Of a DNA stretch of 64,000 nt, positions 33,417-47,883 are shown piece after piece. Made by a program: the position numbers and the translations under genes. The stretch's first letter is position 1. Each line of letters opens with the position of its first letter. The stretch is from Camarhynchus parvulus. Lineage: Eukaryota > Chordata > Aves > Passeriformes > Thraupidae. Under the pieces are notes generated by a model, which searched no databases, was not told the DNA's origin, and was given only the letters and a program-made list of their open reading frames with translations. Location of the stretch: NCBI RefSeq assembly GCF_901933205.1, contig NC_044596.1:5550104-5614103 (forward strand), in the 5' to 3' direction.

Positions 33417-36400
33417 TCACACAGAAGAGCCTGCATGATCCTGTGGATTGTGTTGCTGATCAGACTCTATTTTAAAACCTGGAAGGGGCTGGGCCACCTG
33501 ATCTGGTTGCACAAGTCCTGATATTGAAGAAACAGAGGAGGAGAGCACTCCTGGGGTAAGCTGAATTTCTATACCTGGTTCTTCAGACTCTATTTTTACA
33601 CTCACACCTTGGGGTTCACCTTCTGCCTCTGTGTTTCCAGGAACATCACTGTTCAGGCTTGAGTTGCTTTCTGCTTTTGGAGAAGTCTCCCCCACGGGGT
33701 GATACTGTTTGAGTCTGATGTGCCAGGCTAAGCTGCAGACTGCTGACACTGTTTTGAACTGATGAATGACATTTCTGGGGATGAAGTAGATGTCATTGTC
33801 ACACAACTGAATCCTAGCATAGCGAATGCCTTCCCGTCTCATTTGGTTTAGTTTGGCTTCGTCCACCCATTGAACACACTGGGAGAAGGAGAGATGGGAA
33901 AGTTAATGGTAAACTCTTCAAACACTCAGCATCTTCCTATTTTCAAGTGAATTCATGTCTAAATCAGAATGTTTCCTTTTCATGGGTGAAATTTCAAATT
34001 CAAATGAGAATTGGACTTTAAAAATACAATTTCCCTGATGTCTTGAGAGGAGCATGAAGAGATTTCTATAGTTATAGTTAAAAACAACAATGGGCTGCAT
34101 TGCTTGGGCTGGCAGGACTGAGTTTAGATGCCTCCATAGCCTAAGACAACATCAGACATCAGAAAAAGCAGGAGCAGGCACACATGGCTTAATCAACAGA
34201 TTGTTGCTATAGCACACCCTGGGACTCACAGCATGAACCTCAGCTTAGGGGAAAGGAAAAGAAAAAGGTCCCTTCCAACTGAACCATTTTATCCTGAAAC
34301 ACGGGGAAATTTACCCAAGAGAGCTGAGGGGATACAAAAGGGCTGGAATTTGTCAGAAACTCCTCCCAAAACACCAGGAATGAGCTGTCAACGAGGGCAG
34401 ATTTGATACCTGTGACACTGGAGGTTCATGCAAGTCCAGCTGAAGTCTCTGCACAACATCAGTGAAGTCTTCAGCATGAAAACAAACCACATCTTTGGTT
34501 ATACGAGGCTGGTCACTCCTAGGAAAAAAAAAGGAGAATTCCAGGAATTTTTGAGTATTTGAGTTACAGAGCATTCCAGCTCTTCCAGCAGAAAGCTCCA
34601 TTGAACCAATGACCTGCTTGAGTGTTACACTGTGCACAAAATCTCAACACTTCTCAATAGTGTATTATTTTGAAAAAGAGGTATAATTCATATATTTCCA
34701 CATTTTCTTTCCCAATTTTTGGTGCATTCACAACAGAAGGGATGTTTGCATGGACAATACACTGAAAAGCCTGAGACCCAGGTTCAAACTGCCACTATAA
34801 AAGTTCTCTGTGTTCTAGGAACCACTATTTGCCTCAATTCTTCCATTCTATAATTGGACAGAATAATTCTGCATTAAGGGAAAAATGTAAAATTACAAAG
34901 GAACACTGAAGTTGAAGCAGTGAGGAGTTTTATTCAACAGTATAGGAAACATTGGCATCTTTTATTCTAATGATAATGCTAATGATGCTATCCAATTTCT
35001 AATTTCTAGCTCTTACAATGATGCCAGTCCAGTTTCTCTGCAAAGTCAACAGCAATATCCTGGGTACATGACCTGAGAAAGCACTGCAGCTGTGAAATTA
35101 ATTACACTGAGCTCTTAGACTACAGTTACAAAAGCTAGAATGAATATACCTGCTCAGGAAAAGAATAATCAAGGATGATGGTCCAAGTTTCAGGCTTTTG
35201 TATATCACTAAAATATTCTGCAAGCTGCTGTTACAAATTTTTTACTGCCTCAAGATGGAAAAATAGGAGGTACACAGCTTGAGGTTTTCAGCTCTGTGCA
35301 GCTTTTGAATCACAGAATAAACTAGGTTGGAAAAGACCTTTAAGATCTTCTAGTACAACCTATGACTTAACACCTCCTCATCAACTAAACCATGGCACTG
35401 AGTTTATTTTCAAACACATCCAATGACTCCACCACCTCCCTGGGCAGAAAATTTCAACCAGTCTCATTATAGGATTTAAACCATTTCTGATTAGGTTTGT
35501 TTTGCAAGGAATTTTGGTTTTTTTTAGAAGAAAGAATAGCTGCATCCCAGCAGCACTTACCATTCCCCAAACTGCACAGCCTTGAGCACCCCGACAGCGG
35601 CTGTGCTCTGCCAGTCAAAGCCCTGCCCCACGTGGTCAGCGTGAGCTCGGGTCCTGTCCTCGAACAGGACCTCGCGGGGCTCGCTGGTCCGAGGTAGGTA
35701 CTGCAGGTTCTTGATCTCGTTCATGGACCTGCAACAGCACAAAAACACACACTAAAAATGTCCCTGCTGCTCAAAAATTAATATTTGTATTGGAATCATC
35801 TTAGAATTCTGGCAGGCTTCAAGAGAACAAAGCACTTCCTTCTGATTTTTTCTAAGTGCTGATTTGGTGAAAGATCAAGACAAAACCAACAAAGTACAAT
35901 TCGGGTTATAAGACCAAACTTTACAAAACAAATCAAATCACAAAATTTTTGTGTTCACTTGTGCGGAAAGACTTCCTCTAAGAATGCACCTGTATGTAAA
36001 ATAGAGCTATTCTACAGAAACTGAGCTTCAGTTATTTGAGAATACATCCAAAAATTCTTCTTGAAACAACAATTCAATATGCTTCCAAATCTCCTGAAAT
36101 TTGTTTTAGAGCACTCTTTCAGAAACAAAGCAAGAATACACAATAATTCCTGGGCAGGCATGTTATAAGTGCTTTAGCACTGCCATTATTAGGCAGCACC
36201 AGCAGTAGAAGGATCTCTGCTGTTTTACAGCATTCCACCTGCCCTCATCACCAGATTGGTTCTTGCCACAGAAATAAGATGAATTAAGTCTCCTGCAGGA
36301 TAATAAAAAGAAGTTTTAATCTTAAAGTGCTGATCTAGGATATGTGAGAAGTACTGAAAGATACTGTCAGAAGTAGTGAAATAAAATAACCATCACGGGT

Positions 36401-39400
36401 AAGATTTGCTTTATCAGCTGAGCCAATTTGAAACAAAGTGAAAGTGAAACTTCAATCTGAATTAGTCCTCTGAAGAGCAAGTTCCACATCAAGTACTTTG
36501 CTTTTGTTCTCAAATCTGACACAGACTTAACTGCAAAGTTTTCCCTCGAGTACAAAAGGAAACCCAAACCTTACCGGCGCCGTTTGAAGGGTGATTTTGG
36601 CATATCAGCTGTGGGGATCATCTGCTCTCCTGGCCTCACCCACATGATGGGCCCATCATCACTCTGGGACCTGCACTGCAGTCTGAGACTGGAAAGAGTC
36701 CCCCAGGGCAGAGTCATCTAAAAGAAAACAGGAACATAACAACCCACAAAACACACATAACACAAAACACTGGGTGAGATAGAAAAATTAAATGATGCCT
36801 TTGGTAAAACTGGTTCAAATCTACTGTCAAAAGAATTGCATAGAAACTAAGTAAGTTTGAGAGGTAAAAGATATTCCAAGCTAATTTTATCAAGCATAGT
36901 TTTTAGGGAAGTAGAAGTGCATGTAGTGCAAGTATATATAATAAACTTGATTATTTTTAATTAGCCACCTCAGTCCATGCCTTTCAACTGGACACAGGAA
37001 AGAATGAACCTCAGTAACCCAAATAAGCACATCAATAAAGAAAATCCCTTACAGTCTCTAATTACCTAGAAACCTAACAATTGCTTAAATATCTACAGTG
37101 CTCTAAACACACCACAAGTTACTGCTTACTCTGAGAAATGGAGATTCTTCCAACATATCTAGGAATTCTGGAAAGTAGTCCCCCACTTCTTCATCCACTG
37201 CTCCCACCAGGCTGATCTGGCGCATGGGGCCTGCTCTGTAGGTGCCACAGCAGTACGTCCGATTGACCTGCGGCCAGACAGGAGACACAACACCAGCACA
37301 GCTTCAGTTCCCTCCCAGGAGGATAAAAGTGACTGATCTAATACAGCTGGGATCAATCTTGGACTCATCTACATCTGTTTCAGCAGATGGGCCTTTGGGA
37401 ATATGCACAGGGACTGTTTAGAACAGAGGAGAAAGAAGGACTCCTGTCTGTACTCCTGACAGGAAATCCTTCTGGAGTCTGAATAACAGCAAGTGAATAT
37501 TTGACTAATTCAGGAACAATTCAACACTTCCAGGCTGACTTGAGAAAACAACCACACAAGGTTTCATTGTGACTCAGTCTTTCACCAGCAAGCTTTAACT
37601 CTCCACTGGTTTGTGCAGTTGGACTTTTGCTTCTACATTTCAAACCGGATGCTCCTGGGCTATGCACATTCCAATTTCAGTCCTGTCCCGGAGGTCCTTC
37701 CCCTGGGCCTGCAGTGAAAAACCTCAGGGTCTTTCATGCAGTGGTTCTGGTGATAGTAAACACAGGAAACTGGACAAAAAACAGATTAAATGAGGGATTT
37801 AACTGGAAAGCCAGAGCTCATGGAGAAGAATTTTAGGATTACCATTTGCAGTAGAACCTGCTGTCACTGCTGGTCAGAAACACTTTAATCTCACAGCTCA
37901 TGGACATCCTCTAGAACACAGACTGTCCCACTTTGCTGGGTCATCTGGAAACTTTTCTTGCCAACTTCCTGTTCCCAGAAGAGAGGCACTGGCAAGACTC
38001 CAGTGCTCTATAGCCTCACCCTATGGACTGCAGCTGGAATGTGCCATATGGCCACAGAGGAGGTTCTGTGCAGACACCACAGCTGAGGTTCTGTGCAGAC
38101 ACCAGAGCTAACAGATGTTACAGAGCACAAGTTCTGCAGAGCCCCAGCCTTCCACCACCCTTCAGTGTTCCAGGGGTGAAAAACTCCAACTGTTCTCCAT
38201 GGCTGAGTGGTGGGACAGTACAGACAATTACTGGTAAATGTGCAGTTTAACAGTCATGTTCTCCCAGGGTGATGCATTTTAGAACTCCACTTATAGATAC
38301 ATGGCAGTAGCAGCTTAGCTTTTAGTTTCAGTTTTGCACGCTTAGCCAGCAAAGTAGATGTCATTAAATTACTCCATGCAGTTGTTAAAGGTAAATTAGG
38401 AGAGACTAATAAAGGAAGAATAGAGTTACTGCTGCAATTTTATCCTCCAGCAGCAGCCATAGATATTTCACTTCTTAATTATACAAGTTTAGCTCACTCT
38501 ATTTGCTGAATGCAGTTTAGAGCAGGAGCACTGGAACACCACGGCAATATTTTTTTTCTGTGCACATACAGAAAAACTAAGGACTGAAGTGCTCTGGTCC
38601 TTATCCAGTGAAGTTTAACTGCCTGGCACTGTTTATGTAAGTGCAGACAGACTCCTTCCAGATGAGTTCTGTGCTACTGAAACCACCTGGTGAGAGTTAC
38701 TAGTATTTTACAGGTGTTTGTCATGACTTAAAATGAATTATAATTCCATATGCAGCTTTTCCTTGTAACGCTTTCAAAGGAAATGAAAAATTAGAAGCTT
38801 TAACTTTGTTTGTTTTTAAATGCACTGGAACAATGGAAAAATAGACAAGAACTCAGGGGTTTTAAAGGAAACAGAAGAAATACTTTAGGGAAACGCTGGA
38901 TTTCAATGCTTTGCTAGTTTTTAACAGAAATTAAAGGAATATACACACTTGAGAATTAAACCCAGGACATGTTTACGCTGACAACATGCACCAACCCACG
39001 GCAATCCCCAGCAGGCTGTATTATTCATCTCAAGGACCTCAATCACAGGGGATGTAGTCTACTAGTTCAATATGCCATAAAAAACTTCTTCACAGCATCT
39101 CTCATTCTCAATTCCTTCTGAGCAGCAAACACTGGTTAGGCCAGTGGTCTCAACAATATGATGCAATGAACATCTAAAAGAACAGGCACCTGGCTCTCCC
39201 TTTACAACTGCATGGTTTAGTGTCCCATGAGTAAGCACCCTGCTTGCTGCACTGCAAGCTGCTTTGGCCTTTCATTCACCAGGTGTTCCAAATTCTCTCA
39301 GAGCTCTGCTCACTCCACAGTCACCTCTGTGCACCCCTCACTGCAGGGAAGAAAGCTGAGATGATGAAATAGCTGAAGTAATTTCATTATATCCATTAGG

Positions 39401-42400
39401 ACCTCTCTCAGTGTTTTTTATTTTTGTTTAAAGTTCAGCTCTTGTTTAGGAATTTAGCTGGGGTCACTCCAGTTCACATGGCTGCCAGAAGTCAGTAACT
39501 CACTACCACAGCACCTCCCTTGCTATAATTTGTTCCTTGTGCTGCTTTAAAAGCAGCAGTGGATCTCAAGCAGTCACTGCCACTGTTTTTACTGTTGCAA
39601 AAGGACAATGGGGCCAGTAAGACAGCTCAGGCAGCCTGTGCCCTTTCAAATGCCACCCAGCCATCACTGCTGTGTGTACCCCCCACTCACAGCAAGTTAT
39701 GGGCCCGTTTAAAATTAGCTCCAGTGCTCATGGAGACATTTTCTCCCAGCTGCACCATGAGCCTATCAGTGTTTCCCACACTGCGGTGAGAACAGAAGCA
39801 GACAGAGGCAGTGTTTCCTGTCAGAGGCTCGGAGCTGGTGTTTATTTGCACGTTCCCGAGGCACCCCAGCCTCACCACGGGTTAAGTGAGCAGCACAGGA
39901 TGAGAAGAGGACACACAGATGAGGCATCAGCTGGAGACAAATGAGGTTAAGTCTCTGAAGTTTCTCTCCAGTTGCAAGAAAAGCATGAATCAGTTGACAG
40001 CAACAATATTTCAGCATGCCAAGTCAGCTATAAAACCAACCACACAAAACCTTGGCTACAAGGAAGAAAGCAAGAGCACAAGGCTGGCTCCTGCTGAAGG
40101 ACAAGGCAGTGACATGCCAGCACAGCAAGGGTGACATGCTTGACTAAAATCTGACACAGTGCAGGACCACTGGGCATTGTTTATACGGCTTTAGTGACAA
40201 ACCAAATGAAGGATGCAGTACAGATGCACAACTTCTCCATTTCATACTTTGGTAGCTACTGCTAAAAAAAAAAGAAATTGCCCTTCCACAATCAGAGAAG
40301 TTCACATGGGGCAGACAATCAAACTGTGATGTGCTTCATGAACCAAAGCTGCCAGGAGCAGAGGAACCTGTTCTGAACAGCAGGAGTAAGAAAACTTACC
40401 CAGTTATCACCTGTTGGCTGCTTCTCCCACCTTCTTCCCAGAAGGAAGAGCAGCTTATGCAAAACCTATTTCCACAATTCTCTTTCCTGGCCTCTTCCCA
40501 GAACCCCCACACACCCTCTGTGACAGTGTAACTGTTCTTTGGATCAGAGAGAATTCATCAGGCAAGTTGATCAGTTGGAAAAAAAAAGCAGAAGTGTTTT
40601 TTTAACTCTAAATATATTCCCATTCACTGAGTGGAAGAAGTTGTACTGAAACAAGTGATAAGGAAAATAAGAGTTCATTCTAGCTGCACAGCAAAGAGCT
40701 TCCAAATTAAAGTGTGCCCTTACGTGAGGAAAGCTTACAAATTACTGCTCAGTGATTGGAGTCTTGAAAGCTCTCAGCTCAAGTGAACAGCTCCACACTA
40801 AAGCTGAGCTCCAGCACTGAGGTATTAGAACCAATGAGAGACAATGCAAGCAAAAAATCCACAGGACACTGGAGCTTAATTATTTTAAGATACTGAAACC
40901 AAACATTTATGTAACAAATACACATTGGAGTGCTTTGCTATAAACTCACTGCCCTGAGAACAAAGGAATTCACCTTGCAAGGCAGTTAATTATCACTAGA
41001 CTTACCAAGTCCTTCAGATTAAAGTCCTTATTTTGAATACTACAATTCAGTTTCTCTAAAAAAACACAAACCAGTTGAATGTTGTGCAAGCCAAAGGTCA
41101 CATTAACTTGCAGTTTACAGAACAAATTTTGATTCCTGAACACTGAATCTTCAGAATTCAAGACTCCCTAAAACTCCCAATCCCTTTGGCACAGGTCAGT
41201 GCAGCAAACAAACTCATGCACAGAGAAGGAACCCAGAATGGAGGCAACTTAACTTCATTATAAATAATCAGTGTTATAGCACACAATAGTGCAACATGTT
41301 TAATCTGCTAAAGCACAACTATGAAGTGCTTCTGTACTGCACAATTCTCACTCAGAAGGGTGAAAAGTGAAGCTTGGCCAATCTGTTCAAGCCTCACCAG
41401 AGCTGCCAAGGAACAGGAGCACAACAGCCAGGTTCAGCACCCCAGGCCCTTGAACCCTTCCAAGACAAGCCAGCCTGCAAAACGTGGGTGAGCCCACCAC
41501 CAATTCCTGTGTTTCTTCAGCTTTTCCATCACCTGTATTCCCTGAAGAGCCCTGCTCCAGCTGCCTGTGACAGCTCCCCTGCTCTGTTTGCTCAGGGAGA
41601 GCTGCACTAACACACTTCAGCCAGAGAGGATTAAGCAGGTCATGCTGGAGCTGGGTTTAGAGAAGTGGTTTAGACCAACTGAACCTTATGTCATGACTCA
41701 ATCTTAATCAAGTTTAGACAGTACTTAAAATAGAATTAATTGAAGTACCAGCAGACTATAACCCAGCAAAGCCTCTTATTTATTACCATACATTCCTCAC
41801 GTGTATTTATAGCGCCAGTATTCATGTTCACAGAACATTCAGCAAGAAAAAATGCAATTGTTAAACATTCCAGAGGCTCTGTTTAGCCATCTCAGGGGTC
41901 ATCACATGTACTCAAGCCAGAATGCAACCAGGACACTAAAGAACACAGATAAATCACTAATACAGAAGACCTGAAAGCCTGACCTGTGGACACATTTGAC
42001 ACCTGCAGCACACAGGTGTGTGCTGTGCAGAAGTGCTGCTACCCACAGCAGTGGTTCATATGCCCAGAGATTGTTTTGGGGTGCTCTGCACCCAGACACA
42101 GCTCTATCAACACAAAGAATTACTTGCACCAAGAAACAGAAGCTGGTTAAAATAAGTGCTGGAGCAGCAAATCGCTGCCAAACAAAAAGCCAAGTGTCAG
42201 AATTATTCATTTAATGCTATTTAAAGACTCCACAGTGACCACGCAGTAACTTTCTGTAAAGCACTAATTGTTTTTCCAATGCAAATCTTGCTTATAAGCA
42301 TTTGGTAAAGCCTGCAGAGATGCAAATAGCCCATCCACAAGCACTAACACTCCAAAGTCTGTTGTTAAAGGTGTGTTTCTATCATACTGAACTGAACTCC

Positions 42401-45400
42401 ACTGCAGAGTTTCAGATTTAGCCTCCCAACAGGTGAACTCGTAAATGTAATTAATCTATCAAGTAAAGATCTTAAAAGTAATCATCAGTTTGGATCCATT
42501 CTCAGACTATAAAGAAAGAAGCTTTATTCCATCAAAACAAATTTTATCTAAGCTGTAATCATGTGGTACACTCACAGATACTTCCGAGTTTGAGCACACG
42601 ACTAAAATCCAAGAGACTTTCATACGGGAATCTTAAAATTAGCTCAGTTTTTACTGTTGCATCCATTTAAGTTACATGGAGATACAGTTTCAGAATTTAA
42701 ACTAGTGTGAGCCTACCATGGAAACAAGGGAGTAAACAAAATGAAACTCCTTTTCGAAGGGCAATTAAAAAGATTCTCTAACCACCTTCAAGTTAGAAAG
42801 TTTAAACAGCATAAGGTACTGACGGAATGAAGATGTTAAAAACCTTGTGAAACAGATATACTGAAACATGGAAAGTAACATCATTGCAAAAAAACCCCAA
42901 CCCCAAGACCCCAAAACAAACCCCAACTGTTGACTAGAAAAGCAGCATTAGCATTTGCAGTCTATGCAATTCTTGACAGACTTGGCTGTTGTTTTGAACA
43001 ATCTCAGTGTTTTCCCAAGTTTAGAAGAAAAAGATGCTCAGTGTAGATCTCCCCTCAGGTCACAGGCAGCAGTGTCTGATGTGTCATTCACCAGCTACCA
43101 GGGAGCACAGAAAAGCTTCCAGCAGAAGCAGGAATACACAGCACAATAGATTAGTCCTAACATCACCTTTCTTCATCTGCTTAAATACATTTGTGACTTG
43201 CCTATTTTAAACCATGTCTGCTCTGGGTTACTGAGATTAATCAAATCTAGATATTGTGCAACATTTATGCATTTGAATAATTCTTACCTGAGAGTGAAAA
43301 TTTGAAATTGTTGTTGTTTCAATGTCCTTCTTGCCCAAAATTTCCATTTTCACTGGAGTGTTTGGAAAGTTAAAAGCAAAGTAATCCAGGAAGTCTGGTA
43401 AATAGGCAGCTGCTCCGTGCACTATGGCTAAAGCATAGTAAGCTGCATTTTTATCATTTTCACTGAATGACAACGCAAGAAACTCTTCTGCAAATCTCTC
43501 CATCTCCACTGGAGACAAAAATGAGAGTTCATCCATGTAGGCATGCAGGACCAGGGCACCTCCATTGGACTGGTGCTCCTCGTGAATGAAGTTACTGAAT
43601 TTAGTGCCAGTCTTGAGGAAGCTGCTGCGGACAGAGTGCTCCTGGTGTGTCACAAAGGGGGTTTGTACTCCCTGGGGTACCCGGTATTCCTGCATGCCCA
43701 AGTTCAGTCTGCACAGCTGCTCATCCTTCAGGTACCTGAAGGATTCCTTGTTCATTTCCAGGTTGTCACACTGTCCTTGAGACAGAGTCTCCTTGTCAAT
43801 GCGAGTGAGCCCAGCACACACCGTCTGCACCTCTTTGTTGTACATCTTCAGGCGCTTTCCCCTCACATCTTCCCGATGTTTCTTTTCCTTTTTTTTCTTT
43901 ATCTTCTTCATAATAAGACTGTCAGCTCGCTGGGTTTTGCCATTTTCATCTGGAGTTTCTGGCAGCGACAATAAAGAGAAGATTAGAGTTCTGCAGTTGC
44001 AGCATATTCACCCCAAAAGAATTCAGGCCTCTCACTTGCTGAAGGGATCTATTCTCAGGGAGACTGACCCATTGTAAAACATTGCATTTTTGGTGTATAA
44101 TTAAGTCAAAAGCCAGGGTATCTACAATTATACAAATAAAGACTTGAATTAAGGAAACCTTCCAAAATTCTAGCTTAATATTTCAGAAATACTTCAATTT
44201 TAAACAGATTTATCAGAATACCTTTAAAAGGAGTCTGTATTTCAGAGCATCTATAATTAAGTACATTAATAACTTCTGACATTTAAGGCTGTGCCGTACA
44301 GGGGAAGAGGATAAACAAGTATGTGTAACATTTAAACATTAAGACTTTCATTACAGAACGCTTCCCTGATTTTGGATACATGATAGGGAAGCAAACAGAG
44401 TAGCACTGAAGAGCTACAAGCTTTACTTACACTTAGAAGTAAAAACATTTAAGTTTAGATTGCTAATCTTTTAAAATTAAAGGACCCAAATCATCACATC
44501 AACAGATTCAGTCTTATAGTTAACAATTCAGTTAATGCAGAGAAAGAAATTAAGAGCCTGTTTCAGTTATTTGGGGTAATTTTTTTTTGAGGTTAATCAA
44601 CTAAAATGCTGAGAGATAAAATGTAAAGAAGTAGTTCTGTCAGGCAAAATGGAATAGTTTAAGCTGTTCTTCTTTCAAGAATAAAAGCTAATTCGAATAA
44701 CATTTAGCAAGGGACAAAGGTAATTAGAAAACTTGATGGCCCAGCTGTTACAAACTCAATTGCCAAGACAAGATTTTAACGTGCCTGAATCAAAGAACCA
44801 TTTCATCCAACAGTGCCCATAAATCTCCAGGAGCTGTGTTAGCAGGATAGCCGTGGGGATGAGAACAACCTGCTGCTGAAGGCAACACCTGCCTGAAGAT
44901 GCAGTAACTGAAGTTTTACCATTTCCCCTCAGCACAGGGCTTTGTCCTAATGAAATTTCCTTTCTCTGGCTGCACATTGGTATTCCCTCTTCATTCTCTT
45001 AGAGCACTTAAGTTAAAGGAAAAAGCCATGTTACACTGTTTTATGAGAAAGGGTGTAGTGATAAACACAGGCAGCTCCAGGTTCTTCAGTGTAACCAGTG
45101 TTTAACTGGATCATTACTGGTTTGGTCTTGTTACTGGAGAGGGCTGACCTTCATAACAGCCTGGAGTAAGGAACAGAGTTACTCATGGAGCAAAGAAAGA
45201 GCTGATTGCTTAATCCTCGCTTCATACAATAGTCTTAGGACCTGAAATACAAGTTTTCACCGTGCTGTGCAGCCCTTGCAAGCAGCAAAGGCCCTGATCT
45301 TTCTATTTCAGAGAAAGCAGGAAAAGCAGGGCGGTATCACTTGTTCTGGGAAGCCAACTGAAACGGTTCTTGGAATGAGGTTTGCTGCAGGACTCAGATG

Positions 45401-47883
45401 TGAGGAGGGCAGGGTTTGCTCAGTCACTGGGCTCTGAGCACAGACACTGCTTTACTCACTGAGAACGTGCAATTCACACACCAGGTGTTTGTCCTGGAGA
45501 CCAGAGATCCCAAGCTGCAACTAAACAAGGATTTCATGCCACCACTGTGCTGTTGGGAATACTTCCCTATGCACATTTCTAAGAACATTTGGTTGTTAAA
45601 GGTCTCTTACTGTAAGCATTTCTGCTTTCAGGTATAGTCTTAAAACCTCACACATTTAATCCAGAGTATCTTCCTGTTTGAAGCCATATCCTCATAACAG
45701 ACAGTGGAATCCTTGCATTTGGGAGGTTCCAGTGAACACTTGTCTGTTTGCAGGATAAAAGCTGCCCTGGCTGCTGCTGGATGCATTGAACACAGCAGAG
45801 TCCCACTATTACAGTGAGTAACTGCTGTATTCAGTGAAGCTAAACAGTGACATTATAATAATGCCTGGCAATCCTGAAGGAAATATAGTTTTAATTATTC
45901 CTTTAAATAAACAGAAGGCCTCCAGCACCTCAAACACAAAAAACCTGTGGACAGGTCTCTAAACTATGGGTTCTGCAGTGAGGCAGAGTGACAACAGTGC
46001 CAATAACTCAGGGTATATAAATACACTAAAATGATCAGACATCCCACAACAGAACCAGAACCATTAGTAAACAGCAAAAACAGTGGGGGTGTTCACAGTC
46101 ACCTGGGACCACAGATAAGCATGGTACAGTCAATGTAATAGGTAGTTTAATGAGATTATGCAGCAAAATAAAAACAGTGAGGAAAAGAAACACAGCTCCA
46201 TCCCAAAAAGCACTACCCTACAGCTAAGGACAGGCAGTGAAGAGCTTCAGATAAGCAAACAGCTTTCCTTTACAAATCTGGAATTTTGATGCTCATTTTC
46301 ACGCTGTTTAAGCCTTCATTAAGAGGCCTAATTTAATTCTGGGTTAGAACTGACACAGTGACACTCCAGCCTACAAAGTTACACTGCTCCCAACTTTTGC
46401 TTGATAAACACTGATAAAACTTTAGTGGTTTACAATCTGAAGTTTTTTTAGTCTGTATGCAAGCACAGTGGTGTGGAAGCATTAACCAGTGGAGAAAAGC
46501 CTCTCCTGGCGCTAGTTTTGTCTGTTCTTAAGATAGTCCTATCTAGACTTTACTCCACAGACACTTGACTTCTGTAAGCAAGTGCATCTTTGGTTTCTTT
46601 GGCACAAAACCTGCCCATACACTCCTCAAGCATAATTCACCACATTATACTTTTAATTACAGTAGCTTTTGCAGTTATTTTTTATCTATGTTGCTCTCTC
46701 CAAGAAGCTTTTTACTACAACAAATCTCTGAGCAGAACCAAAACAATCACTCTGTACTGTTAAAAAAAAAGAAACAAAACCACACACAGCACGTGCCAAA
46801 ATTCAGAGATATTTTGGCCTTTCAATAAAAGAAAGCACAGAATAATTCGGGCTGGAAGGGACCTCTGGAAATCATCCAGAGAAACCCCCCTGCCAAGGCA
46901 GGGTCACCTGGAACAGGTGACACAGGTTTGGAATATCTCCAGACAGGGAGACTCCAGGATCTCGGTGGGCACCTGTTCCAGTGTTCTGTCACCCTTCATT
47001 GAAAGAAATTCTTCCTCATGTTGAGGAGAAACTTCTTGTGTTTTAGTTTATGGCTATTCTGCCTTGCCCTGTTGCTGGGCACCCCTGAAAAGAATCTGGC
47101 ACCATCCTCTGACAACCGCATTGGAAACATTCGTATGGAATCACGAGATCCATTCTCAGGCCACTTATTAGAACCAACCATTAAAAATTAAAAAAAAAAA
47201 ACAAACCAACAAACCAACATCTCCTCACACATTAATGTGAAGAAGCCTCCACTCTCACAGCACTCGCACGCTGAACGTGCGATGAGGGCGATTCTGACAG
47301 CAGCAGCAGCAGCAACGCGGCCACCCCGCGCTCCGTGCCCGGGGCAGCCCCGCCGTGCCCGCTACGCCACGGCCGGAGCAGGGCCGCCGATCCCGCCGCG
47401 CTGCCGCCGCCCGCTCCCCTCCACAGGTGCGCCCGGGGCTCCGAGCGCGGCGCCGCCGCCCGCCCAGCCGAGCCCGCCGGGGGCACCCGCCGGCCCCGCG
47501 ACCCCCGCGCTCCCCCCGCCGCTCCGCTCACCTCGCTGGCTGGGCCGCCCCGCCGCGCCGTCCGCGGGGCTGCCGCGCCTCGCCTTGTGGCCGGCGGGCT
47601 CGGCGTGGTGCCGGTGGTGGTGTCGGCGCTCCCCGGGCGGCGGGAGGCTGAGCGGGGAGAACGTGAACAGCCCCGCGGCGGCGGGGAGGGCGGGCGGGGG
47701 CAGCGGCTCCGCCGGGCCGGGCCCCGCCAGCAGCGGCTGGCTCGGTCGGGCCCGCTTGGCGGCCGGCGGCTCGCCGGGTGCCGCTCGCCGGCGGCGGGGC
47801 CCGCGGGGCCGGGCGGGCCGGTCCGCTGAGGGCGGCGGCGGCTCCTCCGGGGCCCGCGGCACCGCGGCGACCTGCGCGGCCAT
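33417..47883 (-). CDS. RSBN1: RSBN1, round spermatid basic protein 1 (KDM9, JmjC-family nuclear protein)
   Basis: RSBN1 is a nuclear protein related to worm DPY-21 and assigned H4K20me2 demethylase activity (KDM9). The seven coding exons are 47883-47532, 43958-43288, 37267-37130, 36717-36575, 35728-35561, 34518-34410 and 33878-33417. Phases join, giving 680 codons plus TGA. The N-terminal exon is low-complexity Pro/Ala/Arg-rich with a His-rich patch (RRHHHRHH). Next comes a Lys-rich nuclear-localisation-like run ([14 protein letters not shown]). The strongly conserved core runs from [17 protein letters not shown] through [37 protein letters not shown] and [19 protein letters not shown] to [18 protein letters not shown]. 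The C-terminal tail is acidic and ends HAGSSV. The start at MAAQV is the first ATG in the conserved frame; the longer mammalian N-terminus is not available here. Confidence 0.96.
34262..34300 (+). repeat. Possible CR1 3' tail remnant
   Basis: AAGGTCCCTTCCAACTGAAC followed by CATTTTATCCTG resembles a decayed sense CR1 3' end. It is too short to be certain. Confidence 0.35.
35308..35463 (-). repeat. CR1 LINE fragment
   Basis: It begins GAATCACAGAATAAACTAGG and TTGGAAAAGACCTTTAAGAT, with the CCATGGCACTGAGT and TGACTCCACCACCTCCCTGG blocks typical of antisense CR1; RSBN1 intron 5. Confidence 0.8.
37268..43287 (-). other. RSBN1: RSBN1 intron 2 (6.0 kb)
   Basis: This is the largest intron in the window. 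It is A/T-rich with no recognisable CR1 tail and no family-matching ORF. It has a 25-base direct repeat at 38,059-38,110 (see findings). I see no RNA gene in it. Confidence 0.7.
43288..43958 (-). CDS. RSBN1: RSBN1 exon 2: basic region and start of conserved core
   Basis: This 671-base exon begins [14 protein letters not shown] and ends [10 protein letters not shown] before the GTAAGA donor. It holds the Lys-rich run and about 180 residues of the most conserved part of the family. The joining codon GA|A with exon 1 gives Glu, as expected. Its plus-strand reading frame is only a shadow. Confidence 0.95.
43959..47531 (-). other. RSBN1: RSBN1 intron 1 (3.6 kb)
   Basis: The GTGAGC donor lies in the CpG island and a GCTGCCAG acceptor is next to 43958. 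It contains one long CR1 fragment (46,837-47,185) close to the CpG island, with A/T-rich unique sequence elsewhere. Confidence 0.7.
46837..47185 (-). repeat. CR1 LINE fragment (about 350 bp)
   Basis: Antisense CR1 beginning CACAGAATAATTCGGGCTGG, with TTCTTCCTCATGTTGAGGAG, CTGTTGCTGGGCACCCCTGA and AATCTGGCACCATCCTCTGA blocks. It is the longest repeat in the window and lies 100 bp from the RSBN1 CpG island. Confidence 0.85.

Larger units (their letters stand above)
33879..37129 (-). other. RSBN1: RSBN1 introns 3-6 with intervening exons
   Basis: Four introns (33,879-34,409; 34,519-35,560; 35,729-36,574; 36,718-37,129) separate the last five exons. The only repeats recognised are a CR1 fragment at 35,308-35,463 and a weak CR1 tail near 34,262-34,300. 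No embedded gene is seen. Confidence 0.65.
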
